DNA of 64,000 bases from Paenibacillus sp. J23TS9 (GCF_018403225.1 NZ_BOSG01000003.1:434001-498000), one strand, 5' to 3'; positions 53,077 to 62,751 are shown, counted from the stretch's first letter. A program made the numbers and translations. Notes: generated by a model from the sequence alone, not told the origin.

Positions 53077-53796
53077 TTGAATACATCTATGCATAAAGAA
53101 ACGCCGCATATTAAACCTGGAGGCGTCGAAATCGCCGAAACGATTCTTTTGCCGGGGGATCCGCTAAGAGCGAAATTTATTGCAGATAATTATTTGGAAG
53201 ATGTCGTTCAGTTCAATAACGTGCGCGGCATGCTGGGCTACACGGGCACGTTCAAGGGAAGAAAAATATCCGTGATGGGGACTGGAATGGGAACGCCAAG
53301 CATGAGTCTGTACTCATGGGAGCTGATCCATGTTTTCGGCGTGAAGAATCTTATTCGAATCGGTTCCGCAGGGGCCATTCAAGATCATTTGAACCTGTAT
53401 GACATTGTTTTTGCAATGGGTTCTGCAACCGATTCCAATTATGGACATCAGTACAATCTTCCGGGCCACTATTCGATTACGGCATCGTTCGAGCTGTTGG
53501 AAAAAGCCAAGAAGATTGCAGATGCGCAGGGGCAGAAGGTTCATGTCGGCAATGTCCTCTCCAGTGACATTTTCTATAACGCCGATCCAACGGCGCTGAA
53601 GAAATGGAGTGAAATGGGAATTCTATGTGCAGAAATGGAATCGGCTGGCCTGTATATGAATGCGGCCCATGCGGGCGTTAACGCATTGTGTATCTTGACG
53701 ATCAGCGATCATATTTTCAGACAGGAATCCACAACCCCTGAAGAAAGACAGACGGCGTTCACTAAAATGATGGAAATTGCACTCGAGCTTGCTTAA
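53077..53796 (+). CDS. deoD: Purine-nucleoside phosphorylase, DeoD type
   Basis: A 239-residue hexameric-type phosphorylase. LLPGDPLRAKFIADNYL, GMGTPSMSLYSWEL, RIGSAGAIQ, AEMESAGLYMNA and TISDHIF are conserved. It splits purine nucleosides with phosphate into base and (deoxy)ribose 1-phosphate. TTG 53077 has GAGGGAG 7 bases upstream; the ATG at 53089 is too far from it. It begins a two-gene unit with an MFS transporter 30 bases downstream. Confidence 0.94.
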   Translation: MNTSMHKETPHIKPGGVEIAETILLPGDPLRAKFIADNYLEDVVQFNNVRGMLGYTGTFKGRKISVMGTGMGTPSMSLYSWELIHVFGVKNLIRIGSAGAIQDHLNLYDIVFAMGSATDSNYGHQYNLPGHYSITASFELLEKAKKIADAQGQKVHVGNVLSSDIFYNADPTALKKWSEMGILCAEMESAGLYMNAAHAGVNALCILTISDHIFRQESTTPEERQTAFTKMMEIALELA

Positions 53797-53826
53797 TACT
53801 TGGGATGTACGAAAGGAAAATGGTAA

Positions 53827-55167
53827 ATGGCTACGATAAGTGAACAACCACAGAATATGACCTCATCCTTTCAGGCGAAAAGAGCCGTGCCCGTAATTCT
53901 GCTCTTTTTCGTGTTTGCTTTGATCATTGATAACTCTTTTAAATTGGTTTCAGTAGCAATCGCCAATGATCTGGGCATCTCGACAGCCGCAGTCAGCTTG
54001 CAGGCCTCCTTAGCGGGACTTGTGATTGGTATCGGCGCTGTGGTCTATGCCTCTTTGGCCGACTCCATCAGTATCCGAAAGCTGCTGAGTGCGGGGATTA
54101 TCTTAATCTGTATAGGTTCAATCATCGGGTTTGTATTTCAGCACTCTTATCTCTTCGTTCTGATTGCGCGTATGATTCAGACGGCGGGGCTCGCCTCGGC
54201 TGAAACGTTATACGTGATTTATGTGACGAAGCATCTGCCCAAGGAGGAGCAGAAAAAGTTTCTGGGATTCAGTACGAGCAGCTACTCGCTTTCCCTTGTT
54301 ATCGGTTCCATAACGGGAGGATACGTCTCTACGTATTTAAGTTGGGCGATGTTATTCTTGATCCCGCTGCTCTCCTTGATCCTGCTTCCTTTCATTCTAA
54401 AATATTTACCGAAGGAACAATCGCGCAAGAGCCATGTGGATTTCATCGGCCTGCTCCTCATCGCAGCGATTGCGGCGTCGGTCATGCTGTATTTGACGGA
54501 TTTCAATTGGATCTTTATTGTAATCTTCGCGATTGCCGCAGCGTTATTCCTTGGCTACATCAGCAAGAGTACGAAGTCGTTCATTGGCATCTCCTTTTTT
54601 AAAAACAAGCGGTTTGTAGCCGTTCTTGTGATTGCCTTCGTGATTTATTCGGTTCAACTGGGCTATATTTTCATTTTCCCGTTCGTTCTTCAGAAAATGT
54701 ACGGGCTTCAGCTGGACACGATCTCGCTGCTGCTGATTCCCGGGTATGTAACGGCGGTGCTGGTTGGCGCGCTGTCCGGCAAAATCGCCAAGGTACTGAC
54801 CAATAAGCAAGCGGTCTCCATTGCGATGTTCATCATTGCGTGCAGCCTGGCTTTGCCCGCCCTTATCGGAGACAGCTCGGTTATTGTATATGTTCTCTCG
54901 ATGCTGCTATTCTCAGGTTCATTTGCCTTCATGTACGCCCCTATGCTGGATTCATGCATAAGCACAATTCCTGTGGAAAAATCGGGAACGGCGATTGGGT
55001 TTTACAATTTGGTGCTGAATGTGGCCGTTTCTATTGGTATTGCTTATACGGCGTCTTTGATGGAGGCTGTATCATTTGGAACGGTGTTGTTTATCCTTTG
55101 CCTGATTACACTGCTTGCGCTTGTAATGTACTGGCTGCTTGTAGGCCGACTCACCGAGTCCAAATAA
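53827..55167 (+). CDS. MFS transporter downstream of deoD
   Basis: A 446-residue transporter with 12-14 hydrophobic segments. RAVPVILLFFVFALIIDNSFKL starts helix 1 (longer stretch not repeated here), ASLADSISIRKLL is the first loop and ETLYVIYVTKHLPKEEQKKFLGF links the helix 4-5 region. It belongs to the drug:H+ antiporter superfamily (DHA type). Co-transcription with deoD suggests a nucleoside, base or analogue as substrate. GAAAGGA lies 9 bases upstream of the ATG. Confidence 0.87.
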   Translation: MATISEQPQNMTSSFQAKRAVPVILLFFVFALIIDNSFKLVSVAIANDLGISTAAVSLQASLAGLVIGIGAVVYASLADSISIRKLLSAGIILICIGSIIGFVFQHSYLFVLIARMIQTAGLASAETLYVIYVTKHLPKEEQKKFLGFSTSSYSLSLVIGSITGGYVSTYLSWAMLFLIPLLSLILLPFILKYLPKEQSRKSHVDFIGLLLIAAIAASVMLYLTDFNWIFIVIFAIAAALFLGYISKSTKSFIGISFFKNKRFVAVLVIAFVIYSVQLGYIFIFPFVLQKMYGLQLDTISLLLIPGYVTAVLVGALSGKIAKVLTNKQAVSIAMFIIACSLALPALIGDSSVIVYVLSMLLFSGSFAFMYAPMLDSCISTIPVEKSGTAIGFYNLVLNVAVSIGIAYTASLMEAVSFGTVLFILCLITLLALVMYWLLVGRLTESK

Positions 55168-55188
55168 GTAGAGATTGTGTTCACGCTT

Positions 55189-55217
55189 AAGAAGCTGCTG
55201 CGGCAGCTTCTTTTTGT
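55189..55217 (+). terminator. Terminator of the deoD-MFS unit
   Basis: Perfect 10-bp stem AAGAAGCTGC/GCAGCTTCTT with loop TGCG, followed by TTTTG. Confidence 0.93.
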
Positions 55218-55326
55218 GTTGCCATTGCAGCCTGCTCGATTGAGGTTTGACCTGTTATCTATATCAGACAGCGCCGAGACCACGGTATGAAAAAGGAGGA
55301 GCATTCGCAGCCCCTCCCTTCTCTGA

Positions 55327-58158
55327 CTATATCAATTTTAATGTTTTAAGCAAACGCTCAACGATCGCGGCCGTTTCCGCTCTGGTGATGTTTTGACCTG
55401 GATGGGCCTGCTGCTGATTACCCTGTATGATTCCATATTGGATGTTCAGTGCTGCTCCATTTCGCGCCCACAGGCTAAATTTCGCTTGATCACGAAATGG
55501 CGCTAGCAATTCATTTTGCTGCTCTATACTCAGTGTAGCGTTGTGCATCGTCATATTCATCGCTTTTGAAATCATGACCATAGCTTCCTCACGTGTAATG
55601 CTTTGGTCTGGTTTGAATGACTCATCCCCATAACCCTGGATTAACCCGTAAGATACGGCAACCTGAACGGCGTTGGAGAACCAATTCCCGGAATTGACAT
55701 CAATGAAGTGCATTTCATGATCGGCAAGCCGCAGCCCAAGCGCATGTGTGACAATCGCTGTAAATTCGGCGCGTGTAATGGCCTCATCCAGTACATAGCT
55801 GTTCTCGTTCACACCGTTAATAACTAGGCGCGATGCCAGGTCTTCAATGCTTTTCCGTGCCCAATGGGAGGCAATATCGTCAAATGTCTTGCTGTTATGG
55901 ATGAGCACATAAGTACTGTTCGTCATACTGTTCATGGCAGCAAACCATTTACCATCGACTTGAACGACCTTCGTCGGGACTTGCTTCATTGTGCCATCGG
56001 TCATTATCAGCACGCCGGTTGTGATTTGGCCCGGATCCGTTCCGGCTGGTATCGCGATCATTCGCTCTACATAAGCATTGAACTTCTCAATCATAACTTC
56101 TTTGCCGTTATGCTCCGCTATAATTTTAAAATCCACCGCAGGAGAGACCAACGGAATGCCGCTGTCTTGTTCAGGTATGAATCTGACTTGATTGGCAGGT
56201 ACATTAGTGATTTCAACCCGGATTCGAATGTCTTGCAGAGCAACGCCGGGGCCGAATAAATTCGACAGAGACTGAACACGGATCTGCTGGACAGGAAGTC
56301 TATAAACGGCATTCTCCGTTTGCACTTCAAGTACCGCTCCCTTGGCCTCCAAACTCATGGCTAACTGCGCGCTCAGCTCGCTGATGACATGACCGGAGTG
56401 GTTGGTCACCCGATTTATAAGCACATATCCTGAATCTGCCTGCTGTAGCAGCGCATTGATCTTCGCCTCATCCATTTTCATAACCGTCGTTTTGACTCCA
56501 TTTACCGTTTGGGTTGTTACTGTAAATATATTTTTCTGCAGCATTCCGTTCACGAGTAGGGCGATACCTTCCTCTTGAGAGCCGGATGGTACCTGCGACG
56601 ATGCCGGTTGTGTCGGTTGTGTTGGCTGCGGCCCTGGCTCTGGCTGCGGATCAACTGTCGGCGGTATGATCACTGGCGCCCGCATATCAAGAAGCCTTAT
56701 CTTTCCGGTCGACTGAGTGCTTTCTACGGCGTTACCTGCCACATTATAAATGGATGCTCCATCCGCCGGCACGACTTCAATGGACTCTTGACCGTTCGGG
56801 ATCCCTACGATATCAAGCATGACTCGAATGACGGTCTCGCCGCCCGTCAAGCTCCCTCCATCTGTTCTCTTCAACGAATGAATGGCAGCGCCAGTTGCGC
56901 TTCCGCCATTTCTGTCGAAATTCAGGCGCAAATTGCCTGGAGCCAATGCGCCAGCACCGTGATTATCTGCAAATACGCCTTCGCTAAACGTCACGTCGAT
57001 ATAGGCATTACCCTTGCCTAAAACGTAGCCTGTGAATGTTGGGAGTGTTGTATCAATGAGTACTCCCGCTGTACTGCCTGCGTTGCGAAGCGTCAAGTCC
57101 GCATCATTACCGAGCCCGTCCTTGATCGAACCGCCATTCAGCGTCAAGGCTTCGATGGTAATACCGTCGTAGTCATGATCGCCGGATTGCACATTGTAGC
57201 GGAACTGCAGCATGTTGGTATTGGACAATGTCCCGCCATTCAAGGGGGCCACACGCTTCACTCCACCGATATCCAGCATGAGCTGCGGCGTTCCGGAAAC
57301 CGTAATATTCTTACTCATGGTTATCGTAAAATCCAAGGAATCGCCGGATTTATAAGTACCGGCCGATGGTACGTTCACATTTAGAATCGCCGGAGTGGTT
57401 GTGCTCACCAATATTCCCGCTGTACTGCCTACGCCATTTAGCGTTAATACTGCATTATTATTGAACGCGTCCTTGATCGAACCGCCATTCAACGTCATAG
57501 AACGGATGCTGATCCCGTTCGTATCCTCTTGCCCGGCTTGCACCGTATATCTGAATACCAACGTGTTTGTCCCCGAACCGCTATCATATACAGCCTGAAC
57601 AGTCGTTGTCCCGATAACCAATGCGATCTGCGGAGTTCCAATCACGGTTACAGGCTCGCTCATCTGCACCGTGAAATCCAGGCTTTGGCCCATACCATAT
57701 GTTCCATTTGCCGGAACCACTACGCTGACAACAATGGGTGCAACCGTATGGAGCGTATCGATAGAATAATTACCGGAAACAGTAAAGCCATTCCCTGCAA
57801 TGCCTGCGGCATTCACCACGCCCGTCATGTTTAGCGTGATCACATTACTCGCCGCATAGATGTTATCAATCGGCGTGAACGTCGCCGTCCACGTGACCTC
57901 ATTGGATGAACTGAGGCTGCTCAGCGTTCCGTTCGAAACCGTCAGATCGGCGAGCGTGAAACCGCTCACCGCTTCCGAAAACGTGATTGTCACCGTTGAG
58001 GTCTGACCCAAGGTCAGCGACGAGTTGGAGATCACTATGGTGGCCGTCAGGGGCGTGGAAGTGTCAGCATTTACTACACCGATTGGCTTTATAAACACCA
58101 GCCCCGCTATAATGGATAATGATAGAAATAATATACCTATTCGCTTGGCAAAATACAT
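55327..58158 (-). CDS. S-layer-homology surface protein with Ig-like repeats
   Basis: A 943-residue wall protein. Residues 1-31 are a signal peptide. Residues 35-120 are a BIG-type Ig-like domain (TFSEAVSGFTLADLTVSNG). Residues 140-250 and 250-360 are two near-duplicate beta domains, each with NGGSIKD and GSTAG(I/V)LV. Residues 365-490 hold a further beta domain and 490-525 a Pro/Gln-rich linker. Residues 525-770 are a beta-rich region of unclear family. Residues 775-943 are three SLH motifs (FDDIASHWA, FIDVNSGNWFSNAV, FRDQAKFSLWA) that bind pyruvylated wall polymer. Expressed from operator copy B, 107 bp upstream. Confidence 0.9.
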   Translation of the reverse strand: MYFAKRIGILFLSLSIIAGLVFIKPIGVVNADTSTPLTATIVISNSSLTLGQTSTVTITFSEAVSGFTLADLTVSNGTLSSLSSSNEVTWTATFTPIDNIYAASNVITLNMTGVVNAAGIAGNGFTVSGNYSIDTLHTVAPIVVSVVVPANGTYGMGQSLDFTVQMSEPVTVIGTPQIALVIGTTTVQAVYDSGSGTNTLVFRYTVQAGQEDTNGISIRSMTLNGGSIKDAFNNNAVLTLNGVGSTAGILVSTTTPAILNVNVPSAGTYKSGDSLDFTITMSKNITVSGTPQLMLDIGGVKRVAPLNGGTLSNTNMLQFRYNVQSGDHDYDGITIEALTLNGGSIKDGLGNDADLTLRNAGSTAGVLIDTTLPTFTGYVLGKGNAYIDVTFSEGVFADNHGAGALAPGNLRLNFDRNGGSATGAAIHSLKRTDGGSLTGGETVIRVMLDIVGIPNGQESIEVVPADGASIYNVAGNAVESTQSTGKIRLLDMRAPVIIPPTVDPQPEPGPQPTQPTQPASSQVPSGSQEEGIALLVNGMLQKNIFTVTTQTVNGVKTTVMKMDEAKINALLQQADSGYVLINRVTNHSGHVISELSAQLAMSLEAKGAVLEVQTENAVYRLPVQQIRVQSLSNLFGPGVALQDIRIRVEITNVPANQVRFIPEQDSGIPLVSPAVDFKIIAEHNGKEVMIEKFNAYVERMIAIPAGTDPGQITTGVLIMTDGTMKQVPTKVVQVDGKWFAAMNSMTNSTYVLIHNSKTFDDIASHWARKSIEDLASRLVINGVNENSYVLDEAITRAEFTAIVTHALGLRLADHEMHFIDVNSGNWFSNAVQVAVSYGLIQGYGDESFKPDQSITREEAMVMISKAMNMTMHNATLSIEQQNELLAPFRDQAKFSLWARNGAALNIQYGIIQGNQQQAHPGQNITRAETAAIVERLLKTLKLI

Positions 58159-58250
58159 ATGAACCCCCCGTGAATGTTTTTCTCATATCAATGACGTATC
58201 GTATCCCGCTGTTACAGCATTATTTTCATTGTACATTTACTATTTTCATA

Positions 58251-58287
58251 TAAATAGTGACTGCTGTCATGAATTTGTCATGTGACA
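58251..58287 (-). promoter_or_regulatory. Shared tandem operator/promoter, copy B (SLH protein)
   Basis: TGTCATGA at 58265-58272, 3-bp gap, palindrome TGTCATGTGACA at 58276-58287. The -10-like TATTTA (58251-58256, minus strand) is 8 bp from the first half site, as in copies A and C. Confidence 0.7.
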
Positions 58288-58325
58288 TATTTGCTTGTCC
58301 TTCATCATACAAGCCCACATAAAGA

Positions 58326-58371
58326 AACAGGAATAAAACCCGGACCAAGAAGCCGGATTTCCATTCCTGTT
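58326..58371 (-). terminator. Terminator of mqo
   Basis: Outer stem AACAGGAAT/ATTCCTGTT and inner CCGG pair, followed on the minus strand by TCTTTATG. Confidence 0.75.
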
Positions 58372-58460
58372 ATTAAATATATCCGTATACAGCGGGGATT
58401 TCCTCTATCCGTTTTACTTGCGGTAAATCCACCGCTTCATTCATTTTATTCTAGACTTGT

Positions 58461-59963
58461 CTACTTAGAGGGCTGCAGTTTACTGTTGAGACCGAGCGTG
58501 CGCATTGTTGAAGTATGAATTTCTTGGATAAGCTCCGGATTGTTTAATAGTCTCACGCCATAGGAAGGGATCATTTCCTTTAGTTTCGGTTCCCACGCCT
58601 TTAGATGCTGCGGGAAGCATTTTTCGATGATCTCCAGCATGACGGAAACCGCAGTAGAAGCACCCGGAGAAGCACCGAGCAATGCGGCTATGGATCCATC
58701 CGCGCTAGTCACCACTTCCGTACCGAATTGAAGCGTTCCTTTACCGCCCGCAACCGTATCCTTGATCACTTGCACACGTTGACCGGCAACAAGCATATCC
58801 CAATCCTCGCTTTTGGCATTCGGGATAAACTCCCGCAGCTCTTCCATGCGCTTTTCTTTCGATAACATCACTTGCTGGATCAGATATTTGGTCAGCGAAA
58901 GATTTTTAGCTCCTGCCGCAAGCATCGTCAGAACATTATTCGGTTTTACGGAACCTATCAAATCAAATAAGGAACCTGTTTTTAAGAACTTTGGCGAGAA
59001 GCCTGCGAACGGTCCAAAAAGAAGCGATTTTTTATTATCGATAAATCGGGTGTCCAGATGCGGAACCGACATTGGAGGCGCACCAACCTTGGCTTTGCCA
59101 TATACTTTGGCATGATGCTGCGCGACAACTTCCGGATTATTGCAGACCATAAATAGCCCGCTGATCGGGAAGCCTCCGATATGTTTTCCTTCCGGAATAC
59201 CCGTTTTTTGAAGCAACGGAAGACTTCCTCCTCCTCCGCCGATAAAGACGAATTTAGCCGTATGGCGTTCAACCTTGCCACTGTCGACGTTCCGTATTTT
59301 CAATTCCCACGCGCCATCGGTAGTGCGTTTTATATCATCCACACTATGTTTGTAATGGACATCGACGTCTTTACTTGTTAAGTGATTGAACAGCATGCGC
59401 GTTAAAGCGCCAAAGTTCACGTCCGTTCCAGAGTCCATTTTAGTTGCCGCTATAGGTTCATTTGAAGTACGGTCCTTCATAATCAGCGGAATCCATTCCT
59501 TCAATTTGTCCGGGTTATCGGAAAATTCCATCCCTTGAAACAGAGGATTGCTCGACATCGTTTCAAAACGCTTTTTCAAAAACGAGACATCGCTTTCCCC
59601 TTGCACCAAACTCATATGAGACAATGGCATGATAAAGTCTTGCGGATTACGAATCAGATTGCTGTTCACAAGATAAGACCAAAATTGCATTGAATCTTGA
59701 AACTGTTCATTCACGCTTATCGCTTTGCTAATATCGATGGATCCGTCAGGTTTTTCGGTTGTGTAGTTAAGCTCGCACAGCGCAGCATGCCCCGTTCCTG
59801 CATTATTCCATTCGTTGGAGCTCTCGACGCCTGGGCTTGCCAGCTTCTCAAACACATTAATCTTCCAGTCAGGTACTAATTCTTTCAGCATTGTTCCCAA
59901 AGTCGCACTCATGATTCCGGCACCAATTAAAATAACGTCTGTTTCGGTTTGTCTGTTACTCAT
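58461..59963 (-). CDS. mqo: Malate:quinone oxidoreductase
   Basis: A 500-residue FAD-dependent peripheral membrane enzyme that oxidises malate to oxaloacetate and passes electrons to quinone. FAD-binding [16 protein letters not shown] is at residues 11-26, followed by [21 protein letters not shown] in two parts, [19 protein letters not shown], and [16 protein letters not shown] near the C-terminus. AAGGACGG precedes the ATG. A single gene. Confidence 0.95.
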   Translation of the reverse strand: MSNRQTETDVILIGAGIMSATLGTMLKELVPDWKINVFEKLASPGVESSNEWNNAGTGHAALCELNYTTEKPDGSIDISKAISVNEQFQDSMQFWSYLVNSNLIRNPQDFIMPLSHMSLVQGESDVSFLKKRFETMSSNPLFQGMEFSDNPDKLKEWIPLIMKDRTSNEPIAATKMDSGTDVNFGALTRMLFNHLTSKDVDVHYKHSVDDIKRTTDGAWELKIRNVDSGKVERHTAKFVFIGGGGGSLPLLQKTGIPEGKHIGGFPISGLFMVCNNPEVVAQHHAKVYGKAKVGAPPMSVPHLDTRFIDNKKSLLFGPFAGFSPKFLKTGSLFDLIGSVKPNNVLTMLAAGAKNLSLTKYLIQQVMLSKEKRMEELREFIPNAKSEDWDMLVAGQRVQVIKDTVAGGKGTLQFGTEVVTSADGSIAALLGASPGASTAVSVMLEIIEKCFPQHLKAWEPKLKEMIPSYGVRLLNNPELIQEIHTSTMRTLGLNSKLQPSK

Positions 59964-60205
59964 GTTTACCGTCCTTACACGCTAATATTTGAAGAAAAGA
60001 TGTAGGCGCTACCATACAAGTCAAAGTACGACCTGGTCACACACCTTTTCTAGATGAATTATAACCTTATCCTAGTATATCACTATTTTATTGAGTATTA
60101 AATGATTGTTAAATACCATTTCAAAGCTGATAACATGGCAATGATGATATGCTATTGGAGTTAGGTATGGTTTTCATAAACGCCGCTTTTAGCGGCAGCC
60201 CAAAA

Positions 60206-60243
60206 AAAGGAACCCATGCGTTCTAATAACGCTGAGTTCCTTT
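60206..60243 (-). terminator. Terminator of the siderophore-binding protein gene
   Basis: Stem AAAGGAAC/GTTCCTTT with an inner GCGTT/AACGC, followed on the minus strand by TTTTTGGG. Confidence 0.88.
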
Positions 60244-60297
60244 CCTTCATACTGCGCGGAAATCCCGCTGCTCTTTATGAAATGTTTTGCCGCCGAC

Positions 60298-61269
60298 CTA
60301 TCCGAGAAAGCCTTTCTTGAAAACGCCGAGCAAGTACTCGAGCGTCGTCGGATCGCTGTAACTGGACGATTCCGAGTCAACCTCGATGACATGCTTATTT
60401 TTGACGGCCGGGATATTGTTCCACGTTGCCGTTTTCATGAACGAATTATCACCCTGAGCGCTTCTGCTTAGCACAAGGAAATCACCGACGTAATCGCCTA
60501 TCACCTCAGGTGATAGCGTATAATAGCCAGGACCCAAGGCGTCGGCTTTGACCTTCTCCGGCATGTTCAGCCCCATCGCCTGATACAGCACTTCAGTTCC
60601 ACGCGCCCAGTTATTGCCGAGTACATAGAAGCTCTTGGCGTCCCCCTCGAGAACCGACACGGTCATGTTGTCTCCGTATTTTGCCTTGATCTCCTTACCT
60701 ACTTCAGCAGTCCGCTGCTTAAAGTCATCAATCCAAGCCTGGGTCTCCTTCTCCTTGTTCAACAGCTTTCCGATTTCCAGCTGCTGATTCAGGTAGTCCA
60801 GCTTTCCCCATGTATACGCGACGGTTGGTGCGATCTCTTTGAGCTTGTCTATATTTTTGCTCTCGCTGCCTGTAATGATGAGATCGGGATCCAGCTCAAT
60901 AATCTTCTCGAGATCCTCTGGCGATACGACCTTAACGCCCGACAGCTTGTCCTTGAACAACGGGTTCTTGTTCGTCCATTCGTCAACACCCACCAGCATA
61001 CCGTCAAGCGAAAGCACATTCGGCGCATTCGTCAGTGCGACGATTCGTTTCGGATTAGCCGGAACCTCCACAGGGCCGGACTCAGATTGATACGTCTTTG
61101 TTCCGGCACTCGCTTCGGACGCAGTGCCGGAGTTCGTTGCAGAGTTGGTCGCTTGGCCCTCACTAGAGGTGGAGGCGGCCTTATTGTCGTTAACAGCTTG
61201 GTTTCCGCACGCGCTGATTACGATCATCAGCAGCAGTAATGGGAAGAGTAGCTTTTTGTTCATATTCAA
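60298..61269 (-). CDS. Iron-siderophore ABC transporter substrate-binding lipoprotein
   Basis: A 323-residue type III (helical-hinge) binding protein. Lipobox VISAC is at about residues 17-21. A Ser/Thr/Ala-rich linker runs to residue 55. The binding domain starts at VPANPKRIVALTNAPNVLSLD, with DLEKIIELDPDLIITGSESKN and the hinge helix typical of FeuA/YfiY proteins. No permease or ATPase genes are adjacent, so it must work with a transporter encoded elsewhere. Start TTG 61269 has AAGGGG 8 bases upstream. A Fur box lies 19 bases before the start. Confidence 0.9.
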   Translation of the reverse strand: MNMNKKLLFPLLLLMIVISACGNQAVNDNKAASTSSEGQATNSATNSGTASEASAGTKTYQSESGPVEVPANPKRIVALTNAPNVLSLDGMLVGVDEWTNKNPLFKDKLSGVKVVSPEDLEKIIELDPDLIITGSESKNIDKLKEIAPTVAYTWGKLDYLNQQLEIGKLLNKEKETQAWIDDFKQRTAEVGKEIKAKYGDNMTVSVLEGDAKSFYVLGNNWARGTEVLYQAMGLNMPEKVKADALGPGYYTLSPEVIGDYVGDFLVLSRSAQGDNSFMKTATWNNIPAVKNKHVIEVDSESSSYSDPTTLEYLLGVFKKGFLG

Positions 61270-61287
61270 TGTTTAATCCCCTTATAA

Positions 61288-61302
61288 TGATAATGATTAT
61301 CA
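61288..61302 (-). promoter_or_regulatory. Fur box
   Basis: TGATAATGATTATCA is an exact 7-1-7 Fur/PerR-type palindrome directly upstream of the siderophore-binding lipoprotein gene. It predicts repression by Fur in iron-replete cells. Confidence 0.88.
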
Positions 61303-61433
61303 ATCTCATATAAGGGTTACTTTATCTTTTATTTTTCCGGTTGTCAATAGGAAAGGTCTTTTTATCTCTTTCGAAAAAGCGGTTAAAAATAAGATGTAGG
61401 AACGGGCCAGAATAACGATATTTGTCGCTGAAC

Positions 61434-61472
61434 ACACAAAAAAAATTGGCTCAGTAGTCCTTCACTGGCCAA
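61434..61472 (-). terminator. Terminator of the second PAS-GGDEF gene
   Basis: Stem TTGGC(T)CAG/CTGGCCAA with one bulge, followed on the minus strand by TTTTTTTTG. Confidence 0.75.
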
Positions 61473-61527
61473 CCTTTATTGACAAGAAAGCATCATCGAC
61501 GGCAGCTTTTGGGGCGACGCAAGTGCC

Positions 61528-62499
61528 CTAGCGCAAATCCATGACATGCGTAACCTGATTTCTTCCGTTTTCTTTAGAAGCATACATCGCCTGATCGGCT
61601 TTCTGCAGGAGGGTCATATCCGTATCATCCGGGGTAATTGTGGCTATTCCAATACTTACGGTAATATTGCCCGCCTTCCAGTCAGAGGCGGCAATCGCGA
61701 GCCGCAAACGTTCCGCAGCTTTCTTGGATTGGGTTCCATCTGCATGGGGTAAAATCAGTACGAATTCTTCCCCGCCAAGCCGCGCTACTACATCCCCGTT
61801 ACGGGCATGAGAGGACAGGATTTTCCCCAGAGATTCGAGTACGTCATCCCCCGTTAGATGGCCCCAATTGTCATTCACCTGCTTAAAATAATCAATATCA
61901 ATGACAATAAGAGAGAACGGTTGCTGCGTTTCATTGTAAAGGTTCATCTGCTCATCCAGCTTCTCTTGAAAATAACGCCGGTTCCGCAGTCCGGTCAGTT
62001 TATCCGTCATCGATAGTTCTACTAAAGTAGCATTGATCTCCATAAGCTCAGCTTGTTTCCGTTCAATTTCCTTATGTATTTGTTCCAGCTTCACCAGGGC
62101 CTGATCCATCTGCCAGTAATCCATATGCTTCTTCGCAGATAAAAGCTCCTGCACATCATCCATGCTTTTTTTCCTATGTATGAGCACGCAATCGATCATT
62201 TCCACTCCATCATTCTTAAACCTTCGTCCATTCAATATAAACGGGATCTGCTGCTCATTACTGTCCATTAAACTGATAAGCAGCTCCTCTACTTGACCCG
62301 TCAAATGGATCTGTGGATAAAAGTTGGACTGGAAAACAAGCCTGGTTTCTGCAGACATGAGCGATTCAATATGTGTCTGGACCATATCCACATGTGCATA
62401 ACCCATTAAATCCAGAAAAGTCTGATTCACGTCCCGAATCATGCCTTCATTCGTAATGGATACATATCCACAAGGAGCGTATTTTAGCCGATCGTCCAT
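61528..62499 (-). CDS. PAS-GGDEF diguanylate cyclase, orphan paralogue
   Basis: About 323 residues, closely similar along its whole length to the cyclase at 13840-14817. PAS begins MDDRLKYAPCGYVSIT, a coiled coil follows at about 110-158, and GGDEF has RLGGEEF with I-site RNGD. It has no RsbQ gene beside it. ATG 62499 matches the paralogue's start and has AGAGG 10 bases upstream; the longer frame to 62529 is unlikely. It is transcribed from operator copy C, giving a leader of about 200 bases. Confidence 0.9.
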   Translation of the reverse strand: MDDRLKYAPCGYVSITNEGMIRDVNQTFLDLMGYAHVDMVQTHIESLMSAETRLVFQSNFYPQIHLTGQVEELLISLMDSNEQQIPFILNGRRFKNDGVEMIDCVLIHRKKSMDDVQELLSAKKHMDYWQMDQALVKLEQIHKEIERKQAELMEINATLVELSMTDKLTGLRNRRYFQEKLDEQMNLYNETQQPFSLIVIDIDYFKQVNDNWGHLTGDDVLESLGKILSSHARNGDVVARLGGEEFVLILPHADGTQSKKAAERLRLAIAASDWKAGNITVSIGIATITPDDTDMTLLQKADQAMYASKENGRNQVTHVMDLR

Positions 62500-62713
62500 C
62501 TCCGAACATCCTCTTAATGCATATATCATCCGTTTATATTCACTCCAAGATATTCATTTACGCTACGAATGCTTGCGTTGCAAGATGACTTTTGAAGGTA
62601 GCGGCATTTACAGTTCCGATTATATCGGATTTTGCTGTGTTCACAGTCTCAACTCTGTCTCAATGTTTGTCGATAGACATTCTAATACAAATTCTAATGA
62701 ATTCCGATCCGGT

Positions 62714-62751
62714 TTAGTAGTGAGCATTGTCATGAATTCTGTCATATGACA
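62714..62751 (-). promoter_or_regulatory. Shared tandem operator/promoter, copy C (orphan PAS-GGDEF)
   Basis: TGTCATGA at 62728-62735, 4-bp gap, palindrome TGTCATATGACA at 62740-62751. The -10-like TACTAA (62714-62719, minus strand) is 8 bp from the first half site. Confidence 0.65.
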
